Assembly: GCA_963678675.1 (NCBI GenBank)
Contig: OY783197.1
Location: 23,231,934-23,295,933 of the forward strand
DNA: 64,000 bases
Reading direction: 5' to 3'
Source of the DNA: Xiphydria camelus
Taxonomy: Eukaryota > Arthropoda > Insecta > Hymenoptera > Xiphydriidae
The notes beneath the pieces were generated by a model, which saw only the letters and a program-made list of their open reading frames with translations, made no database searches and was not told the DNA's origin. Of the stretch, positions 22,015-33,999 are shown one piece after another. The first letter of the stretch is position 1. Each line of letters starts with the position of its first letter. A program made the position numbers and the translations under genes.

Positions 22015-22200
22015 AGATTTCAATTTTGACCCAATGTCATATATTTTTTTGCAAAAGTCAAAATCTTTGGAATCGAATTGTCGACTACTATTTTCGATGT
22101 ATTTTTTCATGCTGATTTCGAAAATTGTGAATTTAATGAGGAAATCTCAAAGAAACACCGAGATATCGGCAATTTTCTAAGGGAAACCATAGAGAGCGAA
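22015..22200 (+). repeat. Family F fragment
   Basis: TTTGGAATCGAATTGTCGAC, CGATGTATTTTTTCATGCTG and CACCGAGATATCGGC match the array unit, with clear divergence. Confidence 0.65.
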
Positions 22201-22399
22201 CAATTAGGCATATATGGTACAATAATTATTGTACCATTTCAATGTTTCTGTAAACTACGTCTTTGATTTTAGGTTTCAAGTACTTAATAAATCACGTCCA
22301 CGTAGTGAGCATGCGATAAACACAACACTTTTCGATGAGATACTTTATCGCAAAGGCCTAGTTTACATAAAAATTCTTATTTCATGAAGAATCTGGAGA

Positions 22400-23100
22400 G
22401 AAGTTAGGGAATATTATTATCAGATTCCCCACCGCACACACCGCGGGGAATTGAATTTCGGACGATCTTTCTAGCCATTGCGACCGCCGAATGAACGGCC
22501 CCTTGATTTTCAAATGATCATCACTGTCGAGCCACGTCACAGAGGACCGATGTTCGTTAACGACGGCGAGTATTAATTATTATCCGCGAAACACGACCAA
22601 CCGAGCGAGCGAATATCACCTTCTTCGCGCTCTCTCGAGGGAACGCTGCTCAGTCCTGATACTCCGACGAGGTCGTCGTGAACCCCATTTCACAATCGGG
22701 GGTACCCACGAATAAGTCGCGGCAGAGCCAGTTTCGGAACGGGACGGCAGGACGGGGGGATAGTGTCGTGCCGCGTACCCAAAGGTCCTCCGTGGTTTCG
22801 ATGTCGCCTCCGCATTTTACCCCAATGGGACCGCAAACGGCCGTCCACTAGGGATCGTTCCGAATAGAAGGAGGAACATTATCAAACGGAAAATGTTCGA
22901 AGTGAAATCGCAATTCTCCATTTCGGGCGGGAGCCAATCCGAATTAAAGAAATATATATAGACGCTATGTATTCGATCGACTCATCATTATCGTCTTTTT
23001 CTTCCTCCTCATTTTCATTTTTTCCCCGCAGTTAAGTAAGTGCGGATGATATCTCATCAGGAATGTTTTTCTTCTTACAAATCCACACAAGTCACTGATG
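22400..23100. other. Non-repetitive intron stretch
   Basis: Moderately GC-rich and free of the window's repeat families. No exon is supported. It is one of the few unique stretches in the large intron and so a place to test for conserved regulatory sequence. Confidence 0.4.
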
Positions 23101-23114
23101 TCAAAAGACCGCAT

Positions 23115-23515
23115 GCGCTAAAAAGTACCCTTATAAAGTCAAAACGGTATACACAAAATTTGTTTATTCGCTCAAATTTGTATAAGTACGAATAAATAAA
23201 GTAAAAATAATAATTGGAAACTTAAAATCAAAAGGACGTGTCGACTAAGGTCTAAGCCTAAGGGCTTATACTTGTATTTACATCGATACGCCTTTATGGC
23301 ATTAGTTTTTGTAATTTGTAAGAAACTTAATGCCAAAAGGGCGTATTGACCATATCCTATAATACGTCCTTTTGCCTTTAGTTTAAAATTTTTATTTTAC
23401 CATATTTGGACCTTTGTTACATATTTCTATCAGTTACGAGAACCAATTTTTTTTTAAACCCTTTTGGCTTTTGCATTGTCAAAAAGACATAGAATGGCAT
23501 ATACGCCCTTTTGGA
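23115..23515 (-). repeat. Family E repeat, inverted full copy
   Basis: Reverse counterpart of 16792-17170 through ATGGCATTAGTTTTTG, AATACGTCCTTTTGCCTTTA and CCCTTTTGGCTTTTGCATTG. Confidence 0.8.
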
Positions 23516-23532
23516 TTCAGTGACGCGATATA

Positions 23533-23788
23533 CACCCAGGAAAAAGGTCTAGTTACGTACAAACCTAATAGAACAATTTATTTGAGATGAGTAGGAGTTT
23601 ATTCACATCGAACAAAAGTCTATTTGAATTTAAAAAATATTTCGCATATCTTTTTAGTCGAGTATGAACTTAGTAGAACGTTTATTTAATTCAAAAAGAC
23701 TTTTGTTCAATGTAAATAAGTACCTATTTATCTCAAATACATTTTTCTATTATAGGTTCGTATTCAACTAGGCCTTTTCCCTGGGTGT
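23533..23788. mobile_element. TA-flanked foldback element with CACCCAGGAAAA ends
   Basis: The ends CACCCAGGAAAAAGGTCTAG and inverted CACCCAGGGAAAAGGCCTAG are flanked by TA on both sides. The arms are about 110 bp (ACAAACCTAATAGAACAA, TTTGAGATGAGTAGG, AACAAAAGTC). The end sequence resembles family B. Confidence 0.85.
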
Positions 23789-23999
23789 AAAAACGCAGTG
23801 CTAAAACTTAAAAATCACTTTCCTTAAACCGCCGAAATATTCCTCGACGATTTAACCCCCTCATGCCGGGCGCGGCGCTAAATTTACGTTGATTATTCCC
23901 GTCGCTAAAACCGCATAGATAAACGGAAATTGAATAGAGCTGTAGCGGAGCAGTCGGTGCATTACGGTCGGAGAAATTAATTATAGTGTAATCCCTCTG

Positions 24000-25100
24000 C
24001 GAGGTCTCCGCGTCTTGAAACATCAAAGCCACCCCCGCTCGGCGGCGACGCCCCGGAGGCGACTGGAATTGCGCGAGAACTTCGCGCGTGGCTGTCGATT
24101 AACGCGTGGAAGGACGACGAGAGGAAAACGGAGAGGGGAGAGGATGGGTCCAGCTCCTAATATCCGTCTTGTTCAGGCTCGCGGCCCAAGGTCCGGAAGT
24201 TCGAAATTCCCCCTGGACCAGGGATATTTGGCGACCGCTAATGAAGGAGACGTCGAAGAGCCGCTCGAATTTCGAAGCGAGTGAAAAATGCGGAAAAGGC
24301 CTTGTCGGAAATTCTCGTAATTACAGTACCTGTTCGGTACGCGTGGAGAACTCCAGCGTTGCATAATCGAGTGAGCAAACGGATGGAGGGCGTTACACGA
24401 TTTACATGGTGGATTACCGAAGGGAATTTAACATTCAGGTTAATCGCGAACCATCCGAAAATCAGGTAACGCTGCTGGCGCGCGTCCACTCAATTATGGA
24501 ACTAAACGTCGGAGTTTAGCCCGCGCTTTCACCCCGATAGGATCGGCAACCACTGCGGAGCACAGTGAAACGCTCGAAAGGCTCGCGAGAACGAGCGAGT
24601 TGCGGCGAACGCGAAGAGCGAAGACCGCGTAAAGTCGCTCGTTTCGCGGGGGGTGGGGGGTGGGGGGGGGGGAGTATATGGATTCCACGGGGAGCTGGCA
24701 AAGCCGGTGAGCGGCGCTCGTCGAAGACGTACCACGCTCCCGGAAGTCTCGAACTACGTCGGTAAATTTTCGACGGAACGAGGCGGTGCGGTCGGGGCGG
24801 CACTCGCGTAGTCTAACGGGGGGGGGGGGGGGGGGTGCAGAGGTGCGCACTCGTAAAACTTACCGGACGTGAGAATCTATGGACAGTTAAAAGGGAGAGA
24901 CAGGGGGAAGCGGAAGTTTTCTCGGCGAAGGAGGGCGGAAGCTATTTCGAGGCTTGCTTTCGGTTCGGCGGCGTGCTCGTTTCGCGCGGGGGTGCCGATG
25001 TTAAGTCGAGGGTGCAGACGATATTCAAGGGAAACGATCTAAATCCACTTTGACGGCGAATCGAGATTTCGGCGTCAAGCGGCGTGGCAGTGTGGTCGTA
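24000..25100. other. GC-rich gene-free stretch with long G runs
   Basis: Contains a G-rich run at 24648-24673 and a homopolymer of 18 G at 24818-24835. Open frames through these runs on the other strand give proline strings and are artefacts of composition. No exon is supported. Confidence 0.5.
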
Positions 25101-25789
25101 GGTTGCACATCGCTTTCACTGTTTGCATTATTATGCCCGAATAACAGTTTATTTAATTGTAGACAATTAGTATTTCGTAGATCAACTTCGGTTGATTATG
25201 AACTTCTTTATCTACGCGATAAAAATATCTGATACCTCGATGAATGGTACAACATTTTATCCACGATTTCGTACTTTTATTTCCAGAAATGCGGCTGAAG
25301 TGCTGTCTGCAAAATTTCTGAACTGACCGGCGCCTGCTATGGACACTGCAATTTACTGGGTAGAATATATAATCAGACACGTGAGAGTAACGCTGTCAGG
25401 TCCCCCGCGATGGATTTGACTTGATGGCAAATAGCGCTTCTCTAGACATATGTACATATATGGGGCCATCCTTTTAGCAGCGATGGTCACTGTATAGTTG
25501 ACATTCATCTTGGTCAGAATCGCGATAAGAACCATCTCTGGCAGGATTGTTGATGGTGTACCTCGTTCAAAAAAAAATTAATTAATGTAAAACAATGGGG
25601 AAATTAGTAAATCTGTCGCTCTTCGTGTACCTATCACATATATGAAGAAAAGAATATAATACAATCTACTAATATTTATAGCGGATAAATGCTTATGGGC
25701 GAATTTCATACACATTGAGAAATATCTATTTTCTAGAATATAGCAATTAATTAGGAATTGACCCATTTAATTCACTATTTAAACACATA

Positions 25790-27732
25790 TAGGGGAGAGT
25801 TGCCTATATTGAACCGGTCAGTATGCCTACAAAAAATACATAAGACAAGAGATTTTAATTTTTAACTCCCGTGAAATTTTTTCAATCATTTTCGACAGCC
25901 CTATTTGGTGTACTTTTTACACTGATTTCGAAAATGGCAGATATATTGACGATATCTCAAAGGATATATGATATAGATGGTTTCATGTACCAAAAAATTA
26001 TTGTTTTCACGGAAAATCATCGATATTTCGGTTTTCCTTTGAGACATCCTCAATATATCTATAATTTTCGTAATCAGCGCAAAAAAATACATAAGATAGG
26101 ATGGTCGAGAGTTCGATTCCAGATTTCAATTTTTGTCAAAATCTTAAGGCATTCACTCAACATTTTTTCAATTTTTCGTAAAAATTGAAATCTCTGAAAT
26201 CGATCTCTCGGCCACCCTATCCGATGTATTTTTTCACGCTGATTCCGAAAATGGCAGATATATTGACGATATCTCAAAGGAAATATAAGATATCGGTGAT
26301 TTCATGTACCAGAAAATTACTTTTTTCACGGAAAATCATCGATATTTCGGTCTTCCTTTGAGATATCCTCAATATATCTATAATTTTCGTAATCAGCGCA
26401 AAAAAATACATAAGATAGGATGGTCGAGAGTTCGATTCCAGAGATTTCGATTTTTGTCAAAATCTTAAGGCGTTTACTCAACATTTTTTCAATTTTTCGC
26501 GAAAATTGAAATCTCTGAAATCGATCTCTCGGCCACCCTATCCGATGTATTTTTTCACGCTGATTCCGAAAATGGCAGATATATTGACGATATCTCAAAG
26601 GAAATATAAGATATCGGTGATTTCATGTACCAGAAAATTACTTTTTTCACGGAAAATCATCGATATTTCGGTCTTCCTTTGAGATATCCTCAATATATCT
26701 ATAATTTTCGTAATCAGCGCAAAAAAATACATAAGATAGGATGGTCGAGAGTTCGATTCCAGAGATTTCGATTTTTGTCAAAATCTTAAGGCGTTTACTC
26801 AACATTTTTTCAATTTTTCGCGAAAATTGAAATCTCTGAAATCGATCTCTCGGCCACCCTATCCGATGTATTTTTTCACGCTGATTCCGAAAATGGCAGA
26901 TATATTGACGATATCTCAAAGGAAATATAAGATATCGGTGATTTCATGTACCAGAAAATTACTTTTTTCACGGAAAATCATCGATATTTCGGTCTTTCTT
27001 TGAGATATCCTCAATATATCTATAATTTTCGTAATCAGCGCAAAAAAATACATAAGATAGGATGGTCGAGAGTTCGATTCCAGAGATTTCGATTTTTGTC
27101 AAAATCTTAAGGCATTTACTCAACATTTTTTCAATTTTTCGCGAAAATTGAAATCTCTGAAATCGATCTCTCGACAATCCTATCCGATGTATTTTTTCAC
27201 GCTGATTCCGAAAATCATGGTTATCAGGTCTGTATCTCAAAGGAAATGTGAGATATCAGCGATTTTATGTTCGGAAAAGTTATTTTTTCATAAAAGAGTC
27301 ATGGATATCTCGATGTTCCTTTGAGATTTCTTCAATATATTCGTGATTTTCGTAATCAACGCGAAAAAATACACAAGATAGGATGGTCGAGAGTTCGATT
27401 CCAGAGATTTCGATTTTTGCCAAAATCTTAATTGCTGATTCCAAAAAGCATGCACTTATTGAGGAAATCTTAAAGGATCGCCGAGATATCGATGATTTTC
27501 CATGAAAAAAAATGTTCTTGTACATAAAATCGTTAATATTTGATATTTCCTTTGAGATATAGTCAATATATAGGGTGTATATGTTAATAAGTGCATGATT
27601 TTTGGAATCAGCGCTTAAGATTTTGACAAAAATCGAAATCTCTGGAATCAGTAGAAATGCTCATTTACTTAAAATAGCCAAGAGGTTCAATTTAGGTATC
27701 GGTTCAATATGTATAAGCAACTCTCTCCCCTA
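25790..27732. mobile_element. TAGGGGAGAG-ended element carrying an internal 321-bp tandem array
   Basis: The left end TAGGGGAGAGTTGCCTATAT and right end (inverted) TAGGGGAGAGAGTTGCTTAT continue to TTGAACCG on both sides. Everything between is family F sequence in tandem. The 1.94-kb unit therefore looks like one transposon whose interior was amplified. No transposase is present. Confidence 0.75.
25920..27520 (-). repeat. Tandem array, 321-bp period
   Basis: Identical landmarks recur at 321-bp spacing (26277, 26598, 26919, 27240). The two central units are essentially identical and the outer ones diverged. Each unit contains two inverted pairs: GATATCTCAAAGGAAATAT / ATCGATATTTCGG...CTTTGAGATATC, and GATGGTCGAGAGTTCGATTC / GAAATCGATCTCTCGGCCAC. 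A 90-codon open frame repeats on the minus strand in the central units; it is probably a by-product of the repeated sequence rather than a gene. Confidence 0.9.
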
Positions 27733-28143
27733 GATATGCAAGAGAGCGTAGCTTCAAAATTAAGACAGTTCGACACATATTATTATCTCCCCATGAATGT
27801 CCTTTTCGATGGTTACCAGAGAAACGAGAGAAGGTTATCAGACCGCGAGAATACCGGCGGGCCGACCATTTTTCGCCGAAATAAAAGCGCGTAGTAAATA
27901 CCAGAGAACACGTGATCCGGCAATATTTCTCGGCCTATTGGCTCACTCCGTGTTTCGTACCGCTCGGCTAGGGGATGTGAAGTTACAAGGGGATGATACA
28001 GGATACGGGTCCTCATGGGAGGGCTAATGGTGCGATAGATTCCCCTTTTATTAGACGGAAGGTTACAGGTAGATTAAAATGTGGTACCGGGAAAGTGGGG
28101 CGACATTGATTTCTAGAGGCGATATTGATACAAACTTTATAGA

Positions 28144-28470
28144 CGCGCTATACAATGTTTCCAGCTCCCCCCACTCATTTTCAAATATTCCGCCAGAAGG
28201 AATGACCAGTACGTTGATAAACTCAAACGTGACTACGTCACCCGTGTCTACATTTCACGAAATATACCACATCTTCATAATTTTCCTGAATTACCTTTCC
28301 GAAACAAAAGTTTGTGCTGAATAATTTAAAGTAGCTCTACGTGTGGTATATTTCATGAAATATAAACACGGGCGACGTAGTCACGTTTGAGTTTATCAAC
28401 GTAGTGGTCATTTCTTCTGGCGGAATATTTGAAAAATGAGTGGGGGGAGCTGGAAACATTGTATAGCACG
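28144..28470. repeat. Long hairpin: 128-bp inverted arms, 68-bp loop
   Basis: Arms 28144-28271 and 28340-28470 match at over nine tenths of positions (for example GCTATACAATGTTTCCAGCT, AATATTCCGCCAGAAG, GTTGATAAACTCAAACGTGA). It is a strong candidate for a foldback transposon or hairpin-RNA source. Confidence 0.85.
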
Positions 28471-28719
28471 CATCGGGGTTGAATGAAACTCCAAATAAAA
28501 CGCCACTCAAATTGAATTGATTAAAAGCACCATAATTTAATCAGAAATCATGGTCGATTTTGATGCCAACTATAATTCTATTATCGTTCTAAGCAATGAG
28601 ATTCTGGTTATAATACCAAGAAATCAGGAGTGTTGCAACCAGGTCAACTTGCAGCTTGGTCGATAAATGCTCTCAACCTTTTTTTTCATAAAGGTGATCC
28701 TACCATGCGGTAATATTAT

Positions 28720-28920
28720 ATTATTGATCTACTTTTGTGCTTCATTCAACCATGGTGCATGGCTATTATAAATTACAACCCCGTTGTTACTATGATCATG
28801 CAACAAAAGTTATTTCGACTGTATTCATGATCTGCTTAATCATAAATATGATACTATAGCAACTAGGAAAATTCAACCTTGCGGTTAGGTTTGATTTTAC
28901 TACCCACTTTTCTCTCAGTG
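28720..28920 (-). repeat. Family B relative (CACTGAGAGAAAAGTG end), copy 1
   Basis: Reading in reverse it starts CACTGAGAGAAAAGTGGGTA next to TA, then GTAGTAAAATCAA, GCAAGGTTGAATTTT and AGATCATGAATA. It aligns with 30143-30340. The far end is not clear. Confidence 0.7.
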
Positions 28921-28999
28921 TAGTTCAAGTGTTAAACAAGGAACATTTTTGCTTGATACATTTAAAATACAATAAGAACATCTCGTCCCGCTGTTTACT

Positions 29000-30085
29000 C
29001 TTTATCCCATAATGCGAGACAACCCTTTCTCATTGCCGCTCTCGTTTTCCCTCAAACCCCACCACCGACTGCCGCGACGTTCGCATCGATACACCCCGTC
29101 TTTAGCGACTGTTCGAGAGGTCCCAGGCCGTTCGAGGCCGCGCAGTCGTAGAGGGTGGATGGGTACCTGTTGATTTCCTCCTGCAGACGATTGCGTTTCA
29201 TCGAGAACTCGTGGAGGAGAGGCGAGGGCTCAAAGAGATCTAGATCCCGGAGAAGATGCTATATTCGTCGAGAGATTACGAAGATCGATTTGAATGGGAG
29301 GCTGTAGAAGGGTCGAGGAGGGTTGTTCGTAAATAACAGCGACGAGAGGGACGGCGAGAAGAATTTCCGGAATAAATGGCCAATTTGTTTGTAAAGTGAA
29401 TTCGAACTTCCCTTTCGAATTGGATGAGGTCTTACGCCTTTCTCCTTCCATTTCTTTGCATCAACCTCTTCTTCCTTCCCCTCCTTTTTCTCCATCCCCA
29501 GCGAACCTGAGTTTCCTCGAAAACGTCGCGTTTCGCGAAGCCGAGAGCATAAGAGCTTGACAGTTATATTCCAGGTAGCGAGAAGTAAGCGGCGTTACAA
29601 GAGATGGAAAGGGAGGCGGGGGTGAGCTCAGGAGGTGCGGGTTCAAAGTCGCAAACTGCATTACACCGCTCGCCTCGCGCTGGTGTGTTCTACGTTGAAA
29701 GGAGCCTTCGTTTTGTAGCGCATCATCTTGTATGTGTCGCCATACCTGTATGCGTGTGTGTGTATCTACCGTATGCATACAGAAGAACGAGCTACCACAT
29801 AGCACGGGGTATTAGGACTGCCGCATCAAGAGCTTGGAATCGCAGAGGAGGAGCGCAACTGCGGTTTTCCCAACCCCGCTGTCGCTTGAGAAATGCATAC
29901 GTTGGAATAAATTCAAAGCATATTTTGGAGTCTGAAAGAGCATCGTATATAATTCCGGCAGGAACTGTAGAGTCGCATAAATCCCTCTAAATGAATATTA
30001 TTCAGTCTGCTCTGACCGAAAATTTTATTGCCTCGACTTACCTCTATTTACTCCTTGGGATAAATCATTCGAAACGATGAAGTGA
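29000..30085. other. Intron sequence without recognised gene
   Basis: Purine/pyrimidine-skewed sequence with a short (GT)n near 29755. Open frames here are low-complexity Arg/Glu/Ser strings. No exon is supported. Confidence 0.45.
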
Positions 30086-30142
30086 TATGCAGTGGATATC
30101 GGTTATAACGACTTTCAAGGAACTGAGCAAATGCGGTTGTTA

Positions 30143-30340
30143 CACTGAGAGAAAAGTGAGTAGTAAAATCAATCATAATTGCAAGGTTGAATTTTTCTGG
30201 TTATCTACTAGTAGATACCAGATTTATATGATTAAACAGATCATGAATAAAGTCGAAATAACTATTGTCGCATGCTTATAGTAAATGAAAACGAGGTATT
30301 ATAGTAGTTTATGATAGCCATGTGCAAAGGACAGGCACAA
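30143..30340 (+). repeat. Family B relative, copy 2
   Basis: Starts CACTGAGAGAAAAGTGAGTA after TA; shares GTAGTAAAATCAA, GCAAGGTTGAATTTTTCT, CAGATCATGAATAAAGTCG and ATAGCCATG with the copy at 28.7-28.9 kb. Confidence 0.7.
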
Positions 30341-30933
30341 TGGCTTCGGAAAATCCATTATTCAAATCCCCTTCGAAGAGATTGGTTACGAGATATCGGG
30401 AATGATGTTTGCCACTCCGCGTGACACGTTCGCAAGTTCCGATGTGATCCACTGAAATTGCAAGAGAGTCACGTAGCGCCTAACGCTGGACTTGAACTCT
30501 CGCGGGGCTTTATTAAACGACCCTCGCGTCCCGCGCGTTCCCTCCCCATTGCGAGGAACCCTGACGAATACCCGCGTACGAACCCTTCTTCGTCCCTCGT
30601 CGTGTTAACTAGCGATGTCTAATTGCTCCTGGCACGATCCATTCGCCAGCGTCCACCGTGATTCCGCTTAATTGACAGAAGAAGGATATCAGTATGCAAG
30701 ACTTGGACGGGAGAGAATTTTTTAGTCTTCTTTGATCGTAAAATATCCCGTGTTTGTTTTAATACATAGCAGCAAAGATCCGGCGCTTCTTACGTTACTT
30801 CTTCTTCGATCCATTTATATATGAAAGGTGAATTTACATTATGATTTTGATTTTAATCACGGAGAAAATAGTGAAACAAATTCTAGTTATAAAAAGAAGC
30901 TTCACATCTGCCTAGAAGGAGACCCTAGGGAGA

Positions 30934-31292
30934 ACGGGTGCACCAGCTGACATGCAACCCGTTATACTGGCGTATATTAAAACAAACACCCCGTATATAC
31001 CTCGTATTCTGTTTAATACATGCATATCGGTTGGTGCATCCTGGTATCAGTCTGAGAAACATCGGCATCTTTTATCAATGGTCAAAGCGACAGACGTTCC
31101 GATATAATTTTAATACTCGTCTGCGTATTTTTTTTTTCAAATAATCAAGGAAATAAACGCAGGCAGTGTCATTTAGTTTGGATCTTGGCTCTCGATATTA
31201 CCACTGAATTACGAGAAACCGCAGCGGATGGGGTGCACCAGTCGATATGCAACCCGTTGCACGCCAGTATTCAAACAAACACGGAGTATGTG
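30934..31292. repeat. Local repeat of TGCACCAG..ATATGCAACCCG
   Basis: GGTGCACCAGCTGACATGCA (30937) and GGTGCACCAGTCGATATGCA (about 31230) are direct copies that both continue ACCCGTT, a TGG/GCCAGTAT segment and AAACAAACAC. A third, inverted, partial copy (TGCATATCGGTTGGTGCATC) lies at about 31020. The function is unknown. Confidence 0.6.
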
Positions 31293-31299
31293 AAAGAGC

Positions 31300-32600
31300 G
31301 AAGGCCAGCAAAAGTATGGAAAACCAATTGTGTTTACGCAAACTCTCGAACTTCATTAAGAAGCGTCACATTTGCATAAGGACGACTCTAAAATTGCGCG
31401 GGGGTCGTTCTCGAAGCACCTAATGGAAGAGAAGAGCGAACGCCGGCACGTAGACCGGATATCGCGTCCATCGCGGATCGGCTGGATGCGTTATGGGTTC
31501 CAGATACGTGCCGTACCTCGCGATGGCGAAGAGCGAGAAGAAGATAGAGACGGGATGAGGATAGGCGAGGCTCCTACTGCTAAAGCAGGTCCTACATTCC
31601 CGGTGGGAAGTCGTAATGGCTTCAGGATATGTCACCGGCTTCGAAGTACTTCCGATCGTAATTCCGCATACCTATATCGCACGTGCACCCTTATCGGGAG
31701 ACTCTCTCGCCAATCTCTTTCTCCGTCCCCTCCCACGTTCGTGCCGCCCCCACTCCCTCTTCATTCCTCTCGCGGATCTGTCTGCAAACTGTAATTCCGA
31801 TGCGGGACGTGGAACGCAGAATTCATCGCAGTTGATTTTCCATCGTCGACGACGACTGATACGCGTTTGGCGATGGCTGAATTCCTCCAATTATCTACGC
31901 TTTCCAAAACGAACCAGGTGGTCGCTAAAAGTTGAGGAACTCCAGCGAACGAAATCGGCGAAAAATAACGGAAAATGAGCAATCATTCATCACCGCTATT
32001 TTTCAGTTTATCAGATAAAGAGTGTAATAAAAAAATGGCCTCTGAATATGCTTGGATAATTTTAAAAACTCAATTGAACGGATTGCGAGTAACTTTATGG
32101 AAACCTCGACAGTCCCTTTTTCGAGGGAACTTCCGGAGGTTCTCTGATAAAGTTACCGATCTCCCTCTTCCCTCGCGTTCTGTCGCGCGCGCGTGTACAC
32201 GGCACGAACCGAGTTCCTAATTGGTAAAGTGGTAAATCCGGTTTCCCCCGTGCAAGAGTTCTTCGCGTGTGGGAGGAGGGGCTTCTACGGTTATTACGTG
32301 CGGGGTTGCGACGCAGAGTCGACCCCTGTATAGTCGCTCGGTCGACGAGGAGCATTTTAGGAGCAGTTTTGAAATTCTTTGGAAGCCTCCCTCGCAGCTT
32401 CCCATTATTACACTTGGTTATTGTTAGTCATTAAAGACGGGAAAGGATCTCGTGAAGAATTTCAAGATTCGTTGGAAGGTTTCATTTTGTTTTTCGCGTG
32501 TGGTCCAGTGTATTCAAAAATCCGAATATTGTGAAATATATATCGCGGTGATATTGATTGCTGAGGACCGATAATCAGAATTCCGACTATCGTTTGTACG
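31300..32600. other. Intron sequence without recognised gene
   Basis: Several overlapping open frames of 70-140 codons on both strands (31372-32405), none with a recognisable domain. It ends at an 11-bp C run (32611-32621). Confidence 0.45.
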
Positions 32601-32634
32601 TAGTCGATGACCCCCCCCCCCTCCCCTCGTTAAT

Positions 32635-32712
32635 TGATATCCAAAAAATTTTAAGTCCGTTTCAAAATTGAAGCCTGGATCAATTGGACCCTTTATGACC
32701 ACAGAGGGTTAA
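32635..32712 (+). repeat. Family D end fragment, copy 4
   Basis: Only the right terminal 78 bp: CAAAATTGAAGCCTGGATCA, CCCTTTATGACCACAG and AGGGTTAA. It gives a well-preserved terminal sequence, CCCTCTGTGGTCATAAAGGG in reverse. Confidence 0.75.
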
Positions 32713-33513
32713 TCAGAGCTTAATGCTTCGAGGGGCTCGAGAGATATCAGAAAACAGTAATACGAGAAAAGCAATGTCCACTGGACGCGACGGAGAAACG
32801 TTTAGTGGCAAAGGGCGGCTCGTAAATTAATTCGAAGAACGTCCGAGTGGGATTCCTCCGGCTTCCGCAAGGGCCTTTGCCCTCACGCTCGAGGATCCTC
32901 TAGCGAGGAGCACTTACGGGATTAGCGCTTGTAGTGACCCTCCCAACGTCCCAACTTACCACTCCAGCTGGCGGGCAAACATATGCAAATTGTTCGGGGA
33001 GAGGGGTGGTGGCGAGGTCCTGGTATAATCCACGTTGCTTACCTTCCGCAGGAGCATTCGGTATCCCATCGTATCCCTCGAAACTCACTACGAAACGACC
33101 GCGTGAGCGCGTGGCTGATATGTACGCGGTGAAAACTCGTATACCGAGTAAAATGGATTTTAATTCCTGCGTTTGCCCCGTGAAATTTCCACGTGTATAT
33201 TTCGTGCGCAATTTTTCGAGGCGGCAAATTTACGGACGAGCGTTTTTAGTGAAAAGCTCGCGAAATATTGTGACGTTGAATATTTGCCGGATCTCTGGAA
33301 ACGTTGGTTCACGAAGAGAAAGGATTAGTAGTTTGACAGTGAATCCCGGTAACAGGGCTCCTCGAGGTGAATAATTGAATTTTTTAATAGACACAGTATA
33401 TTTTTCAGAGTTCATAACATTGTAAACCCGTAAACATCCGATGCATATTAACGGAAAATTGGTAAATTTTACCGTATAAATGGATGTTAAATACTTTTAG
33501 TAACTGTAAAACG

Positions 33514-33621
33514 TAGGAGAAACTGGAGCAAGTTGATACGCGAATTTGGCCCCTTGTTACCATGGAAAGTAATGGTAACGAGGGGCCAACTATATGTATC
33601 AACTTACCTCGGTCTCCCCTA
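33514..33621. repeat. Short palindromic element with TAGGGGAGA-type ends
   Basis: GTAGGAGAAACTGGAGCAAG...TTGATACG and inverted ATAGGGGAGACCGAGGTAAG...TTGATACA; the inner arms are GGCCCCTTGTTACC / GGTAACGAGGGGCC. About 108 bp in all. The ends resemble those of the 25790-27732 element. Confidence 0.75.
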
Positions 33622-33730
33622 TGCTGTGGTCTATTAAAAACTGTTTCATCTCGATGAGCCCTGTTATTGGGGAAACTGTAAAAATTCATGGATTTTCCCG
33701 TGCGATTTTTATTGATGGTTTTTCTTCGTG

Positions 33731-33979
33731 CACCGGGGAAACAATTTATTAACAGTTAATTAATATTTGTTTGAATACAGCGAAATGAAATTTTGCTGGA
33801 ACAGATAAATATTCGTTAACTATTACGACATTTATTTGGCACAATTAAATTCTTTGAGGAAACTGTTTGAATGAAATAAACATTTTAATAATTAACATTT
33901 TAATACTGACATTTTTTAATATTTATTCCGCCGTATTTGACATTACATTTATTAACTATTAATAAATTGTTTTCCCGGT
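33731..33979. repeat. AT-rich foldback element with ACCGGGGAAACAATTTATTA ends
   Basis: Left end CACCGGGGAAACAATTTATT and inverted right end TACCGGGAAAACAATTTATT; the arms continue AACAGTTAATTAATATTTG / AATAGTTAATAAATG. Confidence 0.75.
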
Positions 33980-33999
33980 ATGTTATTATTTACGGGCGC

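Noticed and set aside
24494..24850. Proline-rich minus-strand frames
   Set aside because: Artefacts of the G runs at 24648-24673 and 24818-24835.
25790..27732. CRISPR-like array
   Set aside because: The 321-bp period, absence of short constant repeats with unique spacers, and eukaryotic context rule it out; it is a tandem satellite within a transposon.
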